A DNA stretch of 31,356 bases from an uncultured Clostridium sp. (GCA_947062645.1 CAMSQT010000002.1:1-31356); one strand, 5' to 3'. Positions 9,580-18,561 are shown, numbered from the stretch's first letter. Numbers and translations: made by a program. Notes: generated by a model not told the origin, from the letters alone.

Positions 9580-10205
9580 ATGAAAATTGAAAAACTTACA
9601 GAAAATAAAATTCGTGTGATTCTTCCATTAGAAGAGTTGGAAATGGAGAATGTGAATCTTCATAGTATTATGTCTAAAGGTCTAGAATCTCGGTGAGATT
9701 TTTTCTGGTATTTTAAAAAGAGCCGAAAAGGAGATTGATTTCCATACAGATGGCTGTAAATTATTGATTGAAGCTTTTTCTTCTATGGAAGATGTAGTAG
9801 TTTTTACGATTACAAAATATGTGCCAGAGAAAAGCTCTTCTAGTCATAAAAAGTTAATTGTTAAACGAAAATCTTTTCAGCAAGATTCTACTCATTCTGT
9901 TTGTCAATTTGATACTTTTGAAAGCTTTTGCGAGTTTTGTAATAATTTTAAATCTTTACATAATGCAACCAATGATAAGCTAGCTAAAAATATTGCTTTG
10001 TATTTTTGGAAAGATACTTATTATTTGGTTTTGAGAAATGTGAATGTAAAAGCTAAGACACTTAAATTATTTTATTCTTCTTTGGCTGAGTTTCGGGAAG
10101 CTTGTTTCTTTCTCAGAACATTTTGAGACTAAGCTTTTGGAACATGGAAATGTTGTGATTAAGAAAAATGCGATTGATGTTGGTGTGAATTTTTTTGCTT
10201 GCTAA
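9580..10205 (+). CDS. mecA: MecA-family adaptor protein, two +1 CGG sites
   Basis: The start is the ATG at 9580 after GGGGGAA. Skipping one C at 9691 and one at 10094 gives 207 residues. The N-terminus (MKIEKLTENKIRVILP) and the LIEAFSSMEDVVVFTITKY segment match the N-terminal domain of MecA/YpbH; a variable linker and a C-terminal domain (FESFCEFCNNFKSLHN, LRNVNVKAKTLKLFYSSLAEFGKLVS) follow. MecA delivers substrates such as ComK to ClpC. This is the only recoded gene on the plus strand, and its extra bases are again C before GG on the coding strand, which matters for excluding a sequencing artefact. A hairpin with a T-run follows the stop. Confidence 0.82.
9691..9694 (+). other. +1 recoding site, MecA Gly38 (CGGT)
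   Basis: The coding strand reads gaa tct CGG tga. Skipping C gives ESGEIFSGILKRAEKEIDF, the expected MecA N-domain; staying in frame stops immediately. Confidence 0.85.
10094..10097 (+). other. +1 recoding site, MecA Gly172 (CGGG)
   Basis: The coding strand reads gag ttt CGG gaa. Skipping C gives AEFGKLVSFSEHFETKLLEHG and a natural end at 10205; it is the only CGGG site in the window. Confidence 0.82.
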
Positions 10206-10211
10206 AGTAAA

Positions 10212-10473
10212 ATGCCAAAGAGGGAATTATCTCTCTTTGGTGTTTTTTCTTTTCTAACATTAAAAATAAAAAAAATAATAAAGTTTTTGTTCAAGCTAAT
10301 TTTCATAGAAATTCTAAATTCGTTTTATGGCACCCTTCCATGTCAAGCATGAACTCTTTCCATAAAATGAATTAAGAATTTCTAACTCAATTACTTTCAA
10401 GCAAACTTTATTATTTTTTTATTTTTATGATAGTATTTAAAATACCAGAAATAGATAATTCCCTCTTTGGCAT
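10212..10473. repeat. Large imperfect inverted repeat between convergent genes
   Basis: The left arm (10212-10330) and right arm (10360-10473) are inverted copies. Both outer ends read ATGCCAAAGAGGGAATTATC, both middles AAAATAATAAAGTTT, and both inner ends GAAATTCT.AATTC.TTTTATGG. The arms differ at scattered positions and in small indels; the centre is about 29 bases. The arms fill the gap between the mecA stop and the M23 peptidase stop. It may be a relic mobile palindrome (MITE-like) or an oversized bidirectional terminator. Confidence 0.75.
10215..10253 (+). terminator. Rho-independent terminator of mecA
   Basis: CCAAAGAG, an eight-base spacer and CTCTTTGG form a stem that is followed by a T-rich run (TGTTTTTTCTTTT). 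It forms part of the left arm of the inverted repeat. Confidence 0.75.
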
Positions 10474-10476
10474 TTA

Positions 10477-11475
10477 TTAATATACATAGTTTTGTGGATT
10501 GTAGGCTACACCATTTACTCTTACTTCTAAATGTAAGTGTGGTCCTGTTGAGTTTCCTGTTGAGCCAACAGAAGCAATGGTTTGACCTTGTGATACTTGT
10601 GTTCCTGCTGATACATATAGTTTACTGCAATGTCCATAGTAAGTTTGTACGCCATTTGCGTGTGTAATTACTATCATATTTCCGTAAGATCCTTTTCTTC
10701 CTGAGAAGGTAACGGTTCCAGAAGCTGCTGCTCCAATTGGTGTTCCGGTTCCAGCTGCAATGTCTAATCCTGTATGGGAAGATTTTCTTAGGTTACTTCT
10801 TACTCCAAATCTTGAGGTAATAACTCCTGATACTGGTCTTGCTAAGGAAATTCCTATATTTGCTTTACCTCCTGATGTGGTTAATGATGTGTTTACACTT
10901 CCTGTTGTTTTTGTTTGGGCTACTTTTACTGTTTGGACTGGTTCTTTGTATAGGTTCGCTACTGCTTCTTCTGCTGTAGCTAGTTCTTGCATATTTTCTT
11001 CGTATTTTTCGATAATTGCTATTTTTTCAAGGTTGGAACTGTTTTTTTCTTTTAGTCCGTTTACTACTTGTTCTGCTTCTTCAAAGCTTGCTACATATTG
11101 TTTTTCTTCTTCGTTGTCAGCAATGGCATAGTAGCGATAGTATGTGGTTCCTTGTTCTTTTATTTTTTGGTAGATTTCGTCGTCATTTGCTACAATGTCT
11201 TTTTTTAATAAGCATAGTTTGTATTCTGGAAGATTTTCTACTTGTACAAAGGCTATGTTTCCGTTTTCTTCTTCTCCACTTTCTATGTAATCATTGATTT
11301 TGTGTTGTAGTTCTGCTTTTTTTTCTGTATATCCTACTTGTTCTCCATTCATATATACACTATAGGTTGGCTTGTATAGAAAGGCAATGGCTCCTACAAT
11401 TAGAAAAACTGAAATGCTAAGAAGAACAATGAATTTTATGCTTTTTTTGGTGTTTATGATTACTTTTTTAAACAT
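10477..11475 (-). CDS. M23 family peptidoglycan endopeptidase, membrane-anchored
   Basis: The protein has an N-terminal membrane segment (FIVLLSISVFLIVGAIAFL), an extracytoplasmic helical stretch up to about residue 200, and a C-terminal LytM/M23 domain. That domain shows the zinc motif HTGLDIAAG, GRKGSYGNMIVITHANG and HLHLEVRVNG, so the metal ligands H..D and HxH are present. It probably cleaves peptide cross-links during growth or sporulation. The start chosen is the ATG at 11475; a TTG at 11487 lies too close to the AAGGAG site. It stands alone with its own promoter. No in-frame CGG. Confidence 0.9.
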   Translation of the reverse strand: MFKKVIINTKKSIKFIVLLSISVFLIVGAIAFLYKPTYSVYMNGEQVGYTEKKAELQHKINDYIESGEEENGNIAFVQVENLPEYKLCLLKKDIVANDDEIYQKIKEQGTTYYRYYAIADNEEEKQYVASFEEAEQVVNGLKEKNSSNLEKIAIIEKYEENMQELATAEEAVANLYKEPVQTVKVAQTKTTGSVNTSLTTSGGKANIGISLARPVSGVITSRFGVRSNLRKSSHTGLDIAAGTGTPIGAAASGTVTFSGRKGSYGNMIVITHANGVQTYYGHCSKLYVSAGTQVSQGQTIASVGSTGNSTGPHLHLEVRVNGVAYNPQNYVY

Positions 11476-11525
11476 GTTTATTCTCAATCTCCTTTGTACT
11501 TTTTAAGTTTTGTAATGTTATTGTA

Positions 11526-11554
11526 ATAATATTGTAATATATGTTTTTTTGCAA
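11526..11554 (-). promoter_or_regulatory. Promoter of the M23 peptidase
   Basis: On the minus strand TTGCAA (11554-11549), 17 bases, TATTAT (11531-11526). The surrounding sequence carries repeated TTGTAAT-like words. The rest of the gap 11555-11732 shows no gene. Confidence 0.5.
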
Positions 11555-11732
11555 AGGGATTGCTTGTTCAATTTTCGTGCTTTTCTTTGTTTTTTTTAAT
11601 GTTATCTTTGTTTTTTTCCATTTATCTCTCATTTTCATTTTTGATGAAATTGTTCTATGTAAAACTACTGAAAGTCTTTCTTTTACTAAGGTAGAATATT
11701 TTTATAGTCATAATTAAAGGTACTAATAAAAT

Positions 11733-11775
11733 AACCTCAAGCTTTGCCCTAACTATATGGGAAAAACTTGAGGTT
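11733..11775 (-). terminator. Terminator after the coat protein genes
   Basis: AACCTCAAG and CTTGAGGTT form a stem with a 25-base loop; on the minus strand it is followed by TTATTTTATT. It lies just after the stop at 11786. Confidence 0.65.
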
Positions 11776-11785
11776 TTACTATGTT

Positions 11786-12031
11786 TTATTGTTGTAATTC
11801 TGTTTTAACGGTTCCTATTTCTGTGGTTGTTGCTTTTTGTGCTGGTACATAATAGCCTTTTGTTTGTGCAATTTTGAATAATTCATATTGGAAACTTTCA
11901 TCATTATTTCTTATTTGTTGAAAAGTTTGTCTTAGTTGCATATTTTCTGCTTCTGTTATGGCTGTTTGATAGGCTGTTAAATCTGCCTTTACACTTCCTA
12001 GTATATCATTTACCATTGTTTTTTCATCCAT
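11786..12031 (-). CDS. CotF-family spore coat-like protein
   Basis: The start is the ATG at 12031 after GGGAGG; upstream in-frame starts lack a ribosome binding site. The product is 81 residues: MVNDILGSVKADLTAYQTAI, then a helical ferritin-like half domain with ENMQLRQTFQQIRNNDESFQYELF and KGYYVPAQ. This is the pattern of short coat F proteins of Clostridia. It probably belongs to the spore coat, which suggests a sporulating host. It lies 56 bases after a similar small gene and shares its transcript. Confidence 0.8.
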   Translation of the reverse strand: MDEKTMVNDILGSVKADLTAYQTAITEAENMQLRQTFQQIRNNDESFQYELFKIAQTKGYYVPAQKATTTEIGTVKTELQQ

Positions 12032-12087
12032 GTTTCTTTTCCTCCCTTTTGATTTTGTTTTTTGCATGGCTAAAAGCCATTTACTAT

Positions 12088-12276
12088 CTAATTGTTTAAG
12101 AATGTCATTAATTTTTGTTTGGTATTTAGCGCGTCTTGTGCTGATTTTGAAAATAGTTGCTTGATTTGTGGGTCAACTGCTGCCCCAGCATAAGTATTTA
12201 GTTTTTGATAGGCTGTTTCATGTGCCCCTATTAGGTGTCTTAGGTGTTGTAATTCGATTTGGTTTAAGTCTGCCAT
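12088..12276 (-). CDS. Small spore coat-like helical protein
   Basis: The start is the ATG at 12276, with GGAAGGAT upstream. The 62-residue product, MADLNQIELQHLRHLIGAHE followed by KLNTYAGAAVDPQIKQLFSK, resembles the short ferritin-like partners that precede CotF genes in Clostridia. No in-frame CGG. The role in the coat is inferred from similarity and from its neighbour. Confidence 0.75.
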   Translation of the reverse strand: MADLNQIELQHLRHLIGAHETAYQKLNTYAGAAVDPQIKQLFSKSAQDALNTKQKLMTFLNN

Positions 12277-12343
12277 TTTTATCCTTCCTTTCTTTTTGTT
12301 TTTCTTACTTATTTTTCCCATTTTTTTCGATTTTATTCATTTT

Positions 12344-12383
12344 AAAAGAGTATATAAACTTTTGTAAGTTTATATACTCTTTT
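12344..12383 (-). terminator. Terminator of the NlpC/P60-like gene
   Basis: AAAAGAGTATATAAACT and AGTTTATATACTCTTTT form a 17-base stem with a short loop, flanked by T-rich sequence on both strands, so it may work in both directions. It lies 12 bases after the stop at 12395. Confidence 0.8.
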
Positions 12384-12394
12384 TATTTATTATT

Positions 12395-13855
12395 CTAAGT
12401 TTGATTTTTTAGTCTAATAATATAATATACTGGATTATTATAAGTAAGTTTTACTGGTCCTAAAGTCGTAAATGTATAATTAGTTCTTGATCCTTTTCCA
12501 TTTTTGTTTGTTTGTCTTCCTGCATCATACCATTTTCCATTTCCTGCATATACATTGGTGTGACCTTTGTAGGTTAAAATATCTCCTTTTTTTAGTTTTC
12601 CTTCTTTTACTAATGTTTTTGGTGTCTTTTTTCCTCCTACTTTTGTAATGGTTGCATATTTCTTTAATGTTTCTTTTACTTTTGTTTCTGCTGCTTTTTT
12701 ATAAGTAATTCCACCTGAATTATTACCATAGAATTTTTGATTTGCTGTGAAAATTCCACAGTCGTGTAATGCCCACATTACATAGTCTGCACAGTTAGTT
12801 GTTAAGGTATTGGTTTTTAACGCTGCTTGGAATGTATATTTAAATGGTAGTTTGTTTTCGCTGTTAACTCCATTTGTGTATTTCCAATATTTTTTTGCTT
12901 TGTAGTCTTTTTGCACTTGCTTTGATATGGTATCTAGTGCTTTAACAAAACTAGACACATTTTTACCTTCAGTAACTTTTGTACTTGTTGTCTTTTTATC
13001 AGTTGTTTCTTTTTTCGTTTCTGTTTTTTTGGTTGTTGTTTCCTTTTTGGCTGTTATTTCTGATTTCATTGCAATTACATCCATTTGAAAGAATACGATT
13101 CTTCTTGATTCATGTCCTTTATTGTCTTCTGTTATGAATTTTAGTTTATAAGTTTTATTATTAGCTTTAAATTTTGTCATGTCTAATGTTACTCTTGCTT
13201 CCCCTTTTGCTAAGTTCTTCAAGGTATATATTTCTTTGTTATTATTATTCATATCTTGTATTTTAGCTACTTTTGTTCCGTCTCCGTCTTTAATTCCTAC
13301 TGTCATGTTGTTTCCACTAACTACCCAATTGATTACTCTTGGTGAGTCATTAACAGCATAATATTTTACAGTTTCTTTTACTTCCTTTGTTACATTTTTC
13401 TTTTTCTTTTTATTGTAAACTTTCTTTTTTACTGTTACTTGTTTTGATTTAACAACAATTTTAAATGTTGATTTTAAGATGTTTCCTGTTTTGTCTTTAG
13501 CTTCAATATAAAAGGTTTGCTCTTTTCCCTTTAACATATTTTTATGTGACATTGTGTAGACATGGCTTGTTGCATTGCTTGTGTTTGCTGAAGAGAATTT
13601 TATTTCTTTCTTGTTTCCTTTTGCATCTATTATTTTATAAAGTTTTGCATAACTAATACCATTATTGTCTTCAATTCTTACTGTGATATCTGCTAATTTG
13701 CTATCATTTATCGTTAAGTATTTTCTTGGCGCATTGTTAAAGCTTATGAATCCTACTGTTCCTGCATTACTATAATTTGCCATGCTTGTAATGAATAGCA
13801 TTACACTTGTTAATATTGCCACTAATATACTTTTACTTATCATTTTTATTTTCAT
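12395..13855 (-). CDS. Secreted protein: shared N-domain plus NlpC/P60-like hydrolase domain
   Basis: The start is the ATG at 13855 after AAAGGAGGTGG. The 486-residue product has a signal peptide (to about residue 32), an N-domain of about 230 residues that is nearly identical to that of the protein at 14006-15838, a Thr/Lys-rich linker (KKETTTKKTETKKE), and a C-terminal domain with TNCADYVMWALHDCG (candidate catalytic Cys) and KGDILTYKGHTNVYAGNGKW (candidate His). This Cys-His pattern points to a papain-like NlpC/P60/CHAP cell-wall hydrolase; the exact family is unsure. The N-domain probably anchors or targets it to the envelope. It has its own promoter and terminator. Confidence 0.8.
   Translation of the reverse strand: MKIKMISKSILVAILTSVMLFITSMANYSNAGTVGFISFNNAPRKYLTINDSKLADITVRIEDNNGISYAKLYKIIDAKGNKKEIKFSSANTSNATSHVYTMSHKNMLKGKEQTFYIEAKDKTGNILKSTFKIVVKSKQVTVKKKVYNKKKKKNVTKEVKETVKYYAVNDSPRVINWVVSGNNMTVGIKDGDGTKVAKIQDMNNNNKEIYTLKNLAKGEARVTLDMTKFKANNKTYKLKFITEDNKGHESRRIVFFQMDVIAMKSEITAKKETTTKKTETKKETTDKKTTSTKVTEGKNVSSFVKALDTISKQVQKDYKAKKYWKYTNGVNSENKLPFKYTFQAALKTNTLTTNCADYVMWALHDCGIFTANQKFYGNNSGGITYKKAAETKVKETLKKYATITKVGGKKTPKTLVKEGKLKKGDILTYKGHTNVYAGNGKWYDAGRQTNKNGKGSRTNYTFTTLGPVKLTYNNPVYYIIRLKNQT
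13221..13777. repeat. Copy 1 of a 557-bp identical block shared by two paralogues
   Basis: Base-for-base comparison shows no difference to 15204-15760 at a constant offset of 1983. It encodes most of the shared N-domain. Similarity continues less perfectly on both sides. Confidence 0.9.
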
Positions 13856-13888
13856 GGCAACCACCTCCTTTGTATAACCTTCTATTTA

Positions 13889-13917
13889 ATTATATCATAT
13901 TTTTACATAATATTCAA
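13889..13917 (-). promoter_or_regulatory. Promoter of the NlpC/P60-like gene
   Basis: On the minus strand TTGAAT (13917-13912), 17 bases, TATAAT (13894-13889). It is nearly the same as the promoter of the paralogue at 15872-15900, so the duplication included the promoter. Confidence 0.65.
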
Positions 13918-13943
13918 GTTTTGTTTTGTTTTTCCTTGATAAC

Positions 13944-13983
13944 AAAAGAGTATGTAATTTTTTCAAGTTTACATACTCTTTTT
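13944..13983 (-). terminator. Terminator of the beta-propeller paralogue
   Basis: AAAAGAGTATGTAA and TTACATACTCTTTT form a stem with a 12-base loop and flanking T-runs, 23 bases after the stop at 14006. The stem sequence is related to the terminator at 12344. Confidence 0.75.
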
Positions 13984-14005
13984 ACATTTGTTTTATGTTG
14001 TAATA

Positions 14006-15838
14006 TTATATATAGTAATTATCTAAGTTTATTTTAGTTGTTTTATAAATAATTCCATTTGTTCCTGTATTACAATATAGATAAAAGCATTTATTTGTTT
14101 GATCATATTGTATACTTTCTAGTTCAGAAGATAAATTAACTTTATATCTTCCAAGATATTTTCCATTAGATGCTCTATAGATATCAATAGCATTTGATTT
14201 TGTACTCATATTATAATCAATTACTAAGATAAGTCCTTTATAGGCTCCCACGTCTTGGGTTGTATGACATATTTTCTTTGAGTATTTTTTATAGCTTTTT
14301 AGGTTACTATCATATACATAGAATTTATTTCCCTTTCCAGCATAATATTGGTTTGTATATGGGTCATATGTTATGCTAGATAATTGTGCTGGTAAATGTT
14401 TTGTAGATTTTCTTAAAGATTTTCCTTTGATGGTATTATCTACTGATAATACACTATATTTACTACCACGGCAATTTGCTACATATATTTTTTGGTTGTT
14501 AGGATTATATGCCATTCCATTTGCATGGTCTAGGTTTCCTGTTAATTTATTTTTTAATTTCTTGGTCTTTTTATCGTAAATTTGTAATGATGTTTTGCTA
14601 TCTGAGCGATTGATTAGTGCACATACAAAATAGTCTTCTGTTACACAAAATCCTTGAGCTATTGTACAAGAACTAGTTCTAGGGCTTACTGTCATAACTC
14701 TTTTAAAATCGCTAGATGTTAATGTTTTATCTATTTTTTTGTCACTTACTGTTTTTACTGTTACTTTACATTGTGCTGTTTGATTGTCATTAGTTTGTGC
14801 AGTAATAATTGCTGTTCCGTCCTTTAATGCTTTTACTTTTCCGTTCTTATTTACACTTGCAATTTGGGCATTTGAGGTTGTCCATGTTATTGTTTGTCCT
14901 GCTGTTTTTTTACTTTCTAATATTACTTGTGATTTTCCTTTTTCTAGTTTAATTATGTCTGATTTTAATTTTAAGTTACTTGTTTTTTTTGTTTCTTTCT
15001 TTTGAGTGGTTGTTTTCTTTGTTGTTGTTTCTTTTTTTGTTGCTGGTTTTGGTGCTGTTACATTCATATCAAAGAATACAATTCTTCTTGATTCATGACC
15101 TTTGTTGTCTTCTGTTATGAATTTTAGTTTATAAGTTTTATTATTAGCTTTGAATTTTGTCATGTCTAATGTTACTCTTGCTTCTCCTTTTGCTAGCTTC
15201 TTTAAGGTATATATTTCTTTGTTATTATTATTCATATCTTGTATTTTAGCTACTTTTGTTCCGTCTCCGTCTTTAATTCCTACTGTCATGTTGTTTCCAC
15301 TAACTACCCAATTGATTACTCTTGGTGAGTCATTAACAGCATAATATTTTACAGTTTCTTTTACTTCCTTTGTTACATTTTTCTTTTTCTTTTTATTGTA
15401 AACTTTCTTTTTTACTGTTACTTGTTTTGATTTAACAACAATTTTAAATGTTGATTTTAAGATGTTTCCTGTTTTGTCTTTAGCTTCAATATAAAAGGTT
15501 TGCTCTTTTCCCTTTAACATATTTTTATGTGACATTGTGTAGACATGGCTTGTTGCATTGCTTGTGTTTGCTGAAGAGAATTTTATTTCTTTCTTGTTTC
15601 CTTTTGCATCTATTATTTTATAAAGTTTTGCATAACTAATACCATTATTGTCTTCAATTCTTACTGTGATATCTGCTAATTTGCTATCATTTATCGTTAA
15701 GTATTTTCTTGGCGCATTGTTAAAGCTTATGAATCCTACTGTTCCTGCATTACTATAATTCATCATGCTAGACATAAGAATTATTAAACTTGTTATTATT
15801 ATTACTACTACACTTTTACTAATCATTTTTACTTTCAT
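14006..15838 (-). CDS. Secreted protein: shared N-domain, Big_2-like domain, beta-propeller-like domain
   Basis: The start is the ATG at 15838 after AAAGGAGGCGA. The 610-residue product has a signal peptide, the same N-domain as its neighbour (to about residue 265), a Lys/Thr linker, then a bacterial Ig-like (Big_2) domain near 290-370 with ITWTTSNAQIASVNKNGKVK. The C-terminal part (about 375-610) is a chain of beta blades such as IYDKKTKKLKNKLTG, AYNPNNQKIYVANCRGSKYS and YDPYTNQYYAGKGNKFYVYD, typical of a propeller. It is probably a wall-associated binding protein; the ligand is unknown. No in-frame CGG. Confidence 0.78.
   Translation of the reverse strand: MKVKMISKSVVVIIITSLIILMSSMMNYSNAGTVGFISFNNAPRKYLTINDSKLADITVRIEDNNGISYAKLYKIIDAKGNKKEIKFSSANTSNATSHVYTMSHKNMLKGKEQTFYIEAKDKTGNILKSTFKIVVKSKQVTVKKKVYNKKKKKNVTKEVKETVKYYAVNDSPRVINWVVSGNNMTVGIKDGDGTKVAKIQDMNNNNKEIYTLKKLAKGEARVTLDMTKFKANNKTYKLKFITEDNKGHESRRIVFFDMNVTAPKPATKKETTTKKTTTQKKETKKTSNLKLKSDIIKLEKGKSQVILESKKTAGQTITWTTSNAQIASVNKNGKVKALKDGTAIITAQTNDNQTAQCKVTVKTVSDKKIDKTLTSSDFKRVMTVSPRTSSCTIAQGFCVTEDYFVCALINRSDSKTSLQIYDKKTKKLKNKLTGNLDHANGMAYNPNNQKIYVANCRGSKYSVLSVDNTIKGKSLRKSTKHLPAQLSSITYDPYTNQYYAGKGNKFYVYDSNLKSYKKYSKKICHTTQDVGAYKGLILVIDYNMSTKSNAIDIYRASNGKYLGRYKVNLSSELESIQYDQTNKCFYLYCNTGTNGIIYKTTKINLDNYYI
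15204..15760. repeat. Copy 2 of the 557-bp identical block
   Basis: Identical to 13221-13777. Outside the block the two genes differ at synonymous and other positions, and they diverge completely after the linker. Confidence 0.9.
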
Positions 15839-15871
15839 AGTAATCGCCTCCTTTGTATAACCTTCTATCCC

Positions 15872-15900
15872 ATTATAACATATTTTTACATAATATGCAA
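15872..15900 (-). promoter_or_regulatory. Promoter of the beta-propeller paralogue
   Basis: On the minus strand TTGCAT (15900-15895), 17 bases, TATAAT (15877-15872). Confidence 0.65.
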
Positions 15901-15976
15901 ATTTTATGTTGATTTTTAGTTTGTATGATTGTCTTAAACCTTACTATTGCTGTTTTTTATTTTAATTGAATTTAAA

Positions 15977-16029
15977 AAAGTGAACCCTCCTTATTCAACT
16001 TTTTTGTCTAATAATTGGGGTTCACTTCA
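15977..16029 (-). terminator. Terminator of pcrA
   Basis: AAGTGAACCC and GGGTTCACTT pair across a loop of about 30 bases; on the minus strand TTTTTT follows. It lies 22 bases after the pcrA stop. Confidence 0.7.
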
Positions 16030-16050
16030 TTTAAATGCTTTTTAGTTTTA

Positions 16051-18358
16051 TTATTCTATTATTTCTAAATTTGCAAATCTCGCCATCAGTCTTTTGTGTC
16101 CTGCTTTGTCGAAGTTTATGTCCACTTTCAAATCTTCTCCTTCTGGCTCAACTAAATTAATGGTACCTTCTCCAAATTTTTTGTGGAAGACTCTAACACC
16201 TGATGTGTATTGTGATAAATCTACTGCTTTGGTTGTTGTCTTTTTTCCTATGTTGTTTAAGAAGCTTTCTGCTGTTCGAAAGGCAAATCCAGTAGTACTT
16301 TTGGCTGCTACTACAGGTTCTTTTTCGTTTACTTTATATGTCTTTATGTTACTATTATTTTTGCTTCCATAACTCCATATGTAGTTGCTGTCTTTAAACA
16401 TTTCGTCTTTGTTAGAAGTTTCGCCAAATGCTTCTTCATAACCTTCTAGTAATTCTTTTGGTATTTCTTCCAAGAATCTCGAGATTGGGTTGTAACTGGT
16501 TGAACCAAATACGGTTCTTTGTTTACTACAGGTTAGGAATAGGTTCTCTTTGGCTCTCGTAATTCCTACATAACATAGTCGTCTTTCTTCTTCTAGTTCT
16601 TTTTCTTCCATCATGGATTGGTGTCCTGGAAAGATTCCTTCTTCCATTCCTACTAAAAATACAACTGGAAATTCTAGTCCTTTGGCACTGTGTAGTGTCA
16701 TTAGCGTTACAGCATCTTCTTGCTCTTCTAAGTTGTCTAGGTCACTAGATAATGTGATTCCTTCTAGGAATTCGCTTAAGGTATTTTCGGCAAATTCTTC
16801 TTCAAATTCCATGGTGACGGTTAAAAATTCTTCTAGGTTGGCAATTCTGTTTTCTGCTTCGATTGTGTTTTCTGCTTCTAATGCTTTGGTATATCCAGTT
16901 TTTTTGAGGGTTAGTTTGACAAGTTCTGTAATTGTTAGGTTATCTTTTTTATTTTTTAATTCTTCTATGGTGTTGATAAATTCTCTGGAGTTTAAGAATA
17001 CTCTGTTTAGACCATACTCATCTGCTCTTTTGATAACTTCATACATAGAAATTTCGCTAGTAATTGCTATTTGTTCTACTTTATCTAAGCTAGTTTTTCC
17101 AATTCCTCTCTTGGGTTCATTGATAATTCTTCTTAAGCTTAGGTTGTCGTTTTGGTTTTGAATTAATCTTAGGTAAGCAATTAAATCTTTGATTTCTTTT
17201 CTTTCATAGAATTTTAGTCCTCCGATTATTTTGTAGGGTATGTTTTCACGTCTTAGGATGTCTTCTATGGCTCTTGATTGGGTATTCATTCGATATAGTA
17301 CGGTAAAGTCTTTGTAGTGGTAATATTCCTCTCGTCTTAGATGCTCTATTTGTTCTACTATATACGCTCCTTCGTCATATTCGTTGTTTGCTTGGTAGAC
17401 ATGTGGAAGACTTCCTTCGTTGTTTTCAGTCCATAACTCTTTTTTGTATTTTACTTCGTTGTTTTTAATGACACTATTGGCAGCTTTTAGGATATTTCCT
17501 GTACATCGATAGTTTTGTTCTAATTTGATTATTTTGGTTCCTGGAAAGTCTCTTTCAAAGTTTAAGATGTTAGCTATATCTGCTCCACGGAAGCTGTAGA
17601 TTCCTTGATCGTTGTCTCCTACTACTGTTATGTTACCATTTCTAGATGCAAATAGAGTAATCAAGGTGAATTGTGCTTTGTTGGTGTCTTGGTATTCGTC
17701 AACTAGTACATATTTGAATTTGTTTGCATAATATTCTAAGATGTCTGGGTTTTCTAACATGATTTTTATGGTGTAGTTTATAATATCGTCAAAGTCTATG
17801 GCATTGTTTTCTTTTAGCCTTTTTTGGTATAGTTGATAGACGGTTGCTATTTTTTCTTTTCGAAATTCTCCGTTTGCTCTTATTTGGTATTGGTCTGGTT
17901 CTAGCATTTCGTTTTTGGCATTACTGATTTCAGATAGGACACTCCTGTCTGTAAATAGTTTGTCGTCAAGATTCAAGTCTTTGATACAGTTTTTTATCAG
18001 TGTTTTTTGGTCACTTGTGTCAAATATGATAAAAGAACTGTCAAATCCTATTCTGTCAATAAATCTTCTTAAGATTCTAACACAGATGGAGTGAAAGGTT
18101 CCCATCCATATGTCTTTTGCAGGGTCTCCTACTAGATTAGAGATTCTTTCTTTCATTTCGTTGGCTGCTTTGTTGGTAAATGTGATTGCTATTATGTCCC
18201 ATGGTTTTACTTGTTTTTCTCCTATTAAATAAGCTATTTTGTGAGTTAGTACTTTGGTTTTTCCACTTCCTGCTCCGTGCGATTACTAAACATGGCCCTT
18301 CTGTGTTTACGACTGCTTCATATTGTTTGTTGTTTAATCCTTCTAATATATTTTGCAT
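16051..18358 (-). CDS. pcrA: ATP-dependent DNA helicase PcrA/UvrD, one +1 CGG site
   Basis: Skipping the C at 18277 joins a 27-residue start to the rest and gives 768 residues, the usual PcrA size. Superfamily 1A motifs appear in order: the Q-motif region LNNKQYEAV, Walker A GAGSGKT at 28-34, GTFHSIC, Walker B DEYQDTN, GDNDQGIYSFRGAD, QNYRCTGNI, TLHSAKGLEFPVVFLVGMEEG, ITRAKENLFLT and the PcrA-type C-terminal Tudor-like segment GVRVFHKKFGEGTI. PcrA unwinds DNA in repair and rolling-circle replication. The ATG at 18358 follows AGGAAG. Without the shift the Walker A loop is lost and the product ends after about 73 residues, so recoding is needed for activity. Confidence 0.93.
18274..18277 (-). 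other. +1 recoding site, PcrA Gly28 in Walker A (CGGA)
   Basis: The coding strand reads atc gca CGG agc agg. Skipping C gives VIAGAGSGKT, the invariant P-loop. The codon before the site ends in A, so no pyrimidine is required there. Confidence 0.92.
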
Positions 18359-18447
18359 CAAATCTTCCTTTCTTTTTTGTTGTTATGTTTATTGCTTTTG
18401 ATTTTATGTTTATTTCTATTGGTTGTTTTCTTCAAATGTATGTTTGT

Positions 18448-18476
18448 ATTTTACTATATTTGTTTTTAAATTGCAA
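18448..18476 (-). promoter_or_regulatory. Promoter of pcrA
   Basis: On the minus strand TTGCAA (18476-18471), 17 bases, TAAAAT (18453-18448), about 90 bases before the start. Confidence 0.5.
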
Positions 18477-18561
18477 GGGTTTTTATTTTTTTTATATTTC
18501 TTTTTAATACTTTTTAAAGGAGTGTCCCCTAGTCCCCAAAATAGGGATTTAAGGAACGTCC

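Noticed and set aside
14784..15344. Long reading frames on the plus strand opposite the two secreted paralogues
   Set aside because: They mirror the low-complexity Lys/Thr-rich coding of the minus strand, have no ribosome binding sites and show no family resemblance.
18274..18277. Classical slippery-site +1 frameshifting with P-site tRNA re-pairing (prfB type)
   Set aside because: The preceding codons are too diverse, including atg and gca before C, and no internal Shine-Dalgarno-like element precedes the sites.
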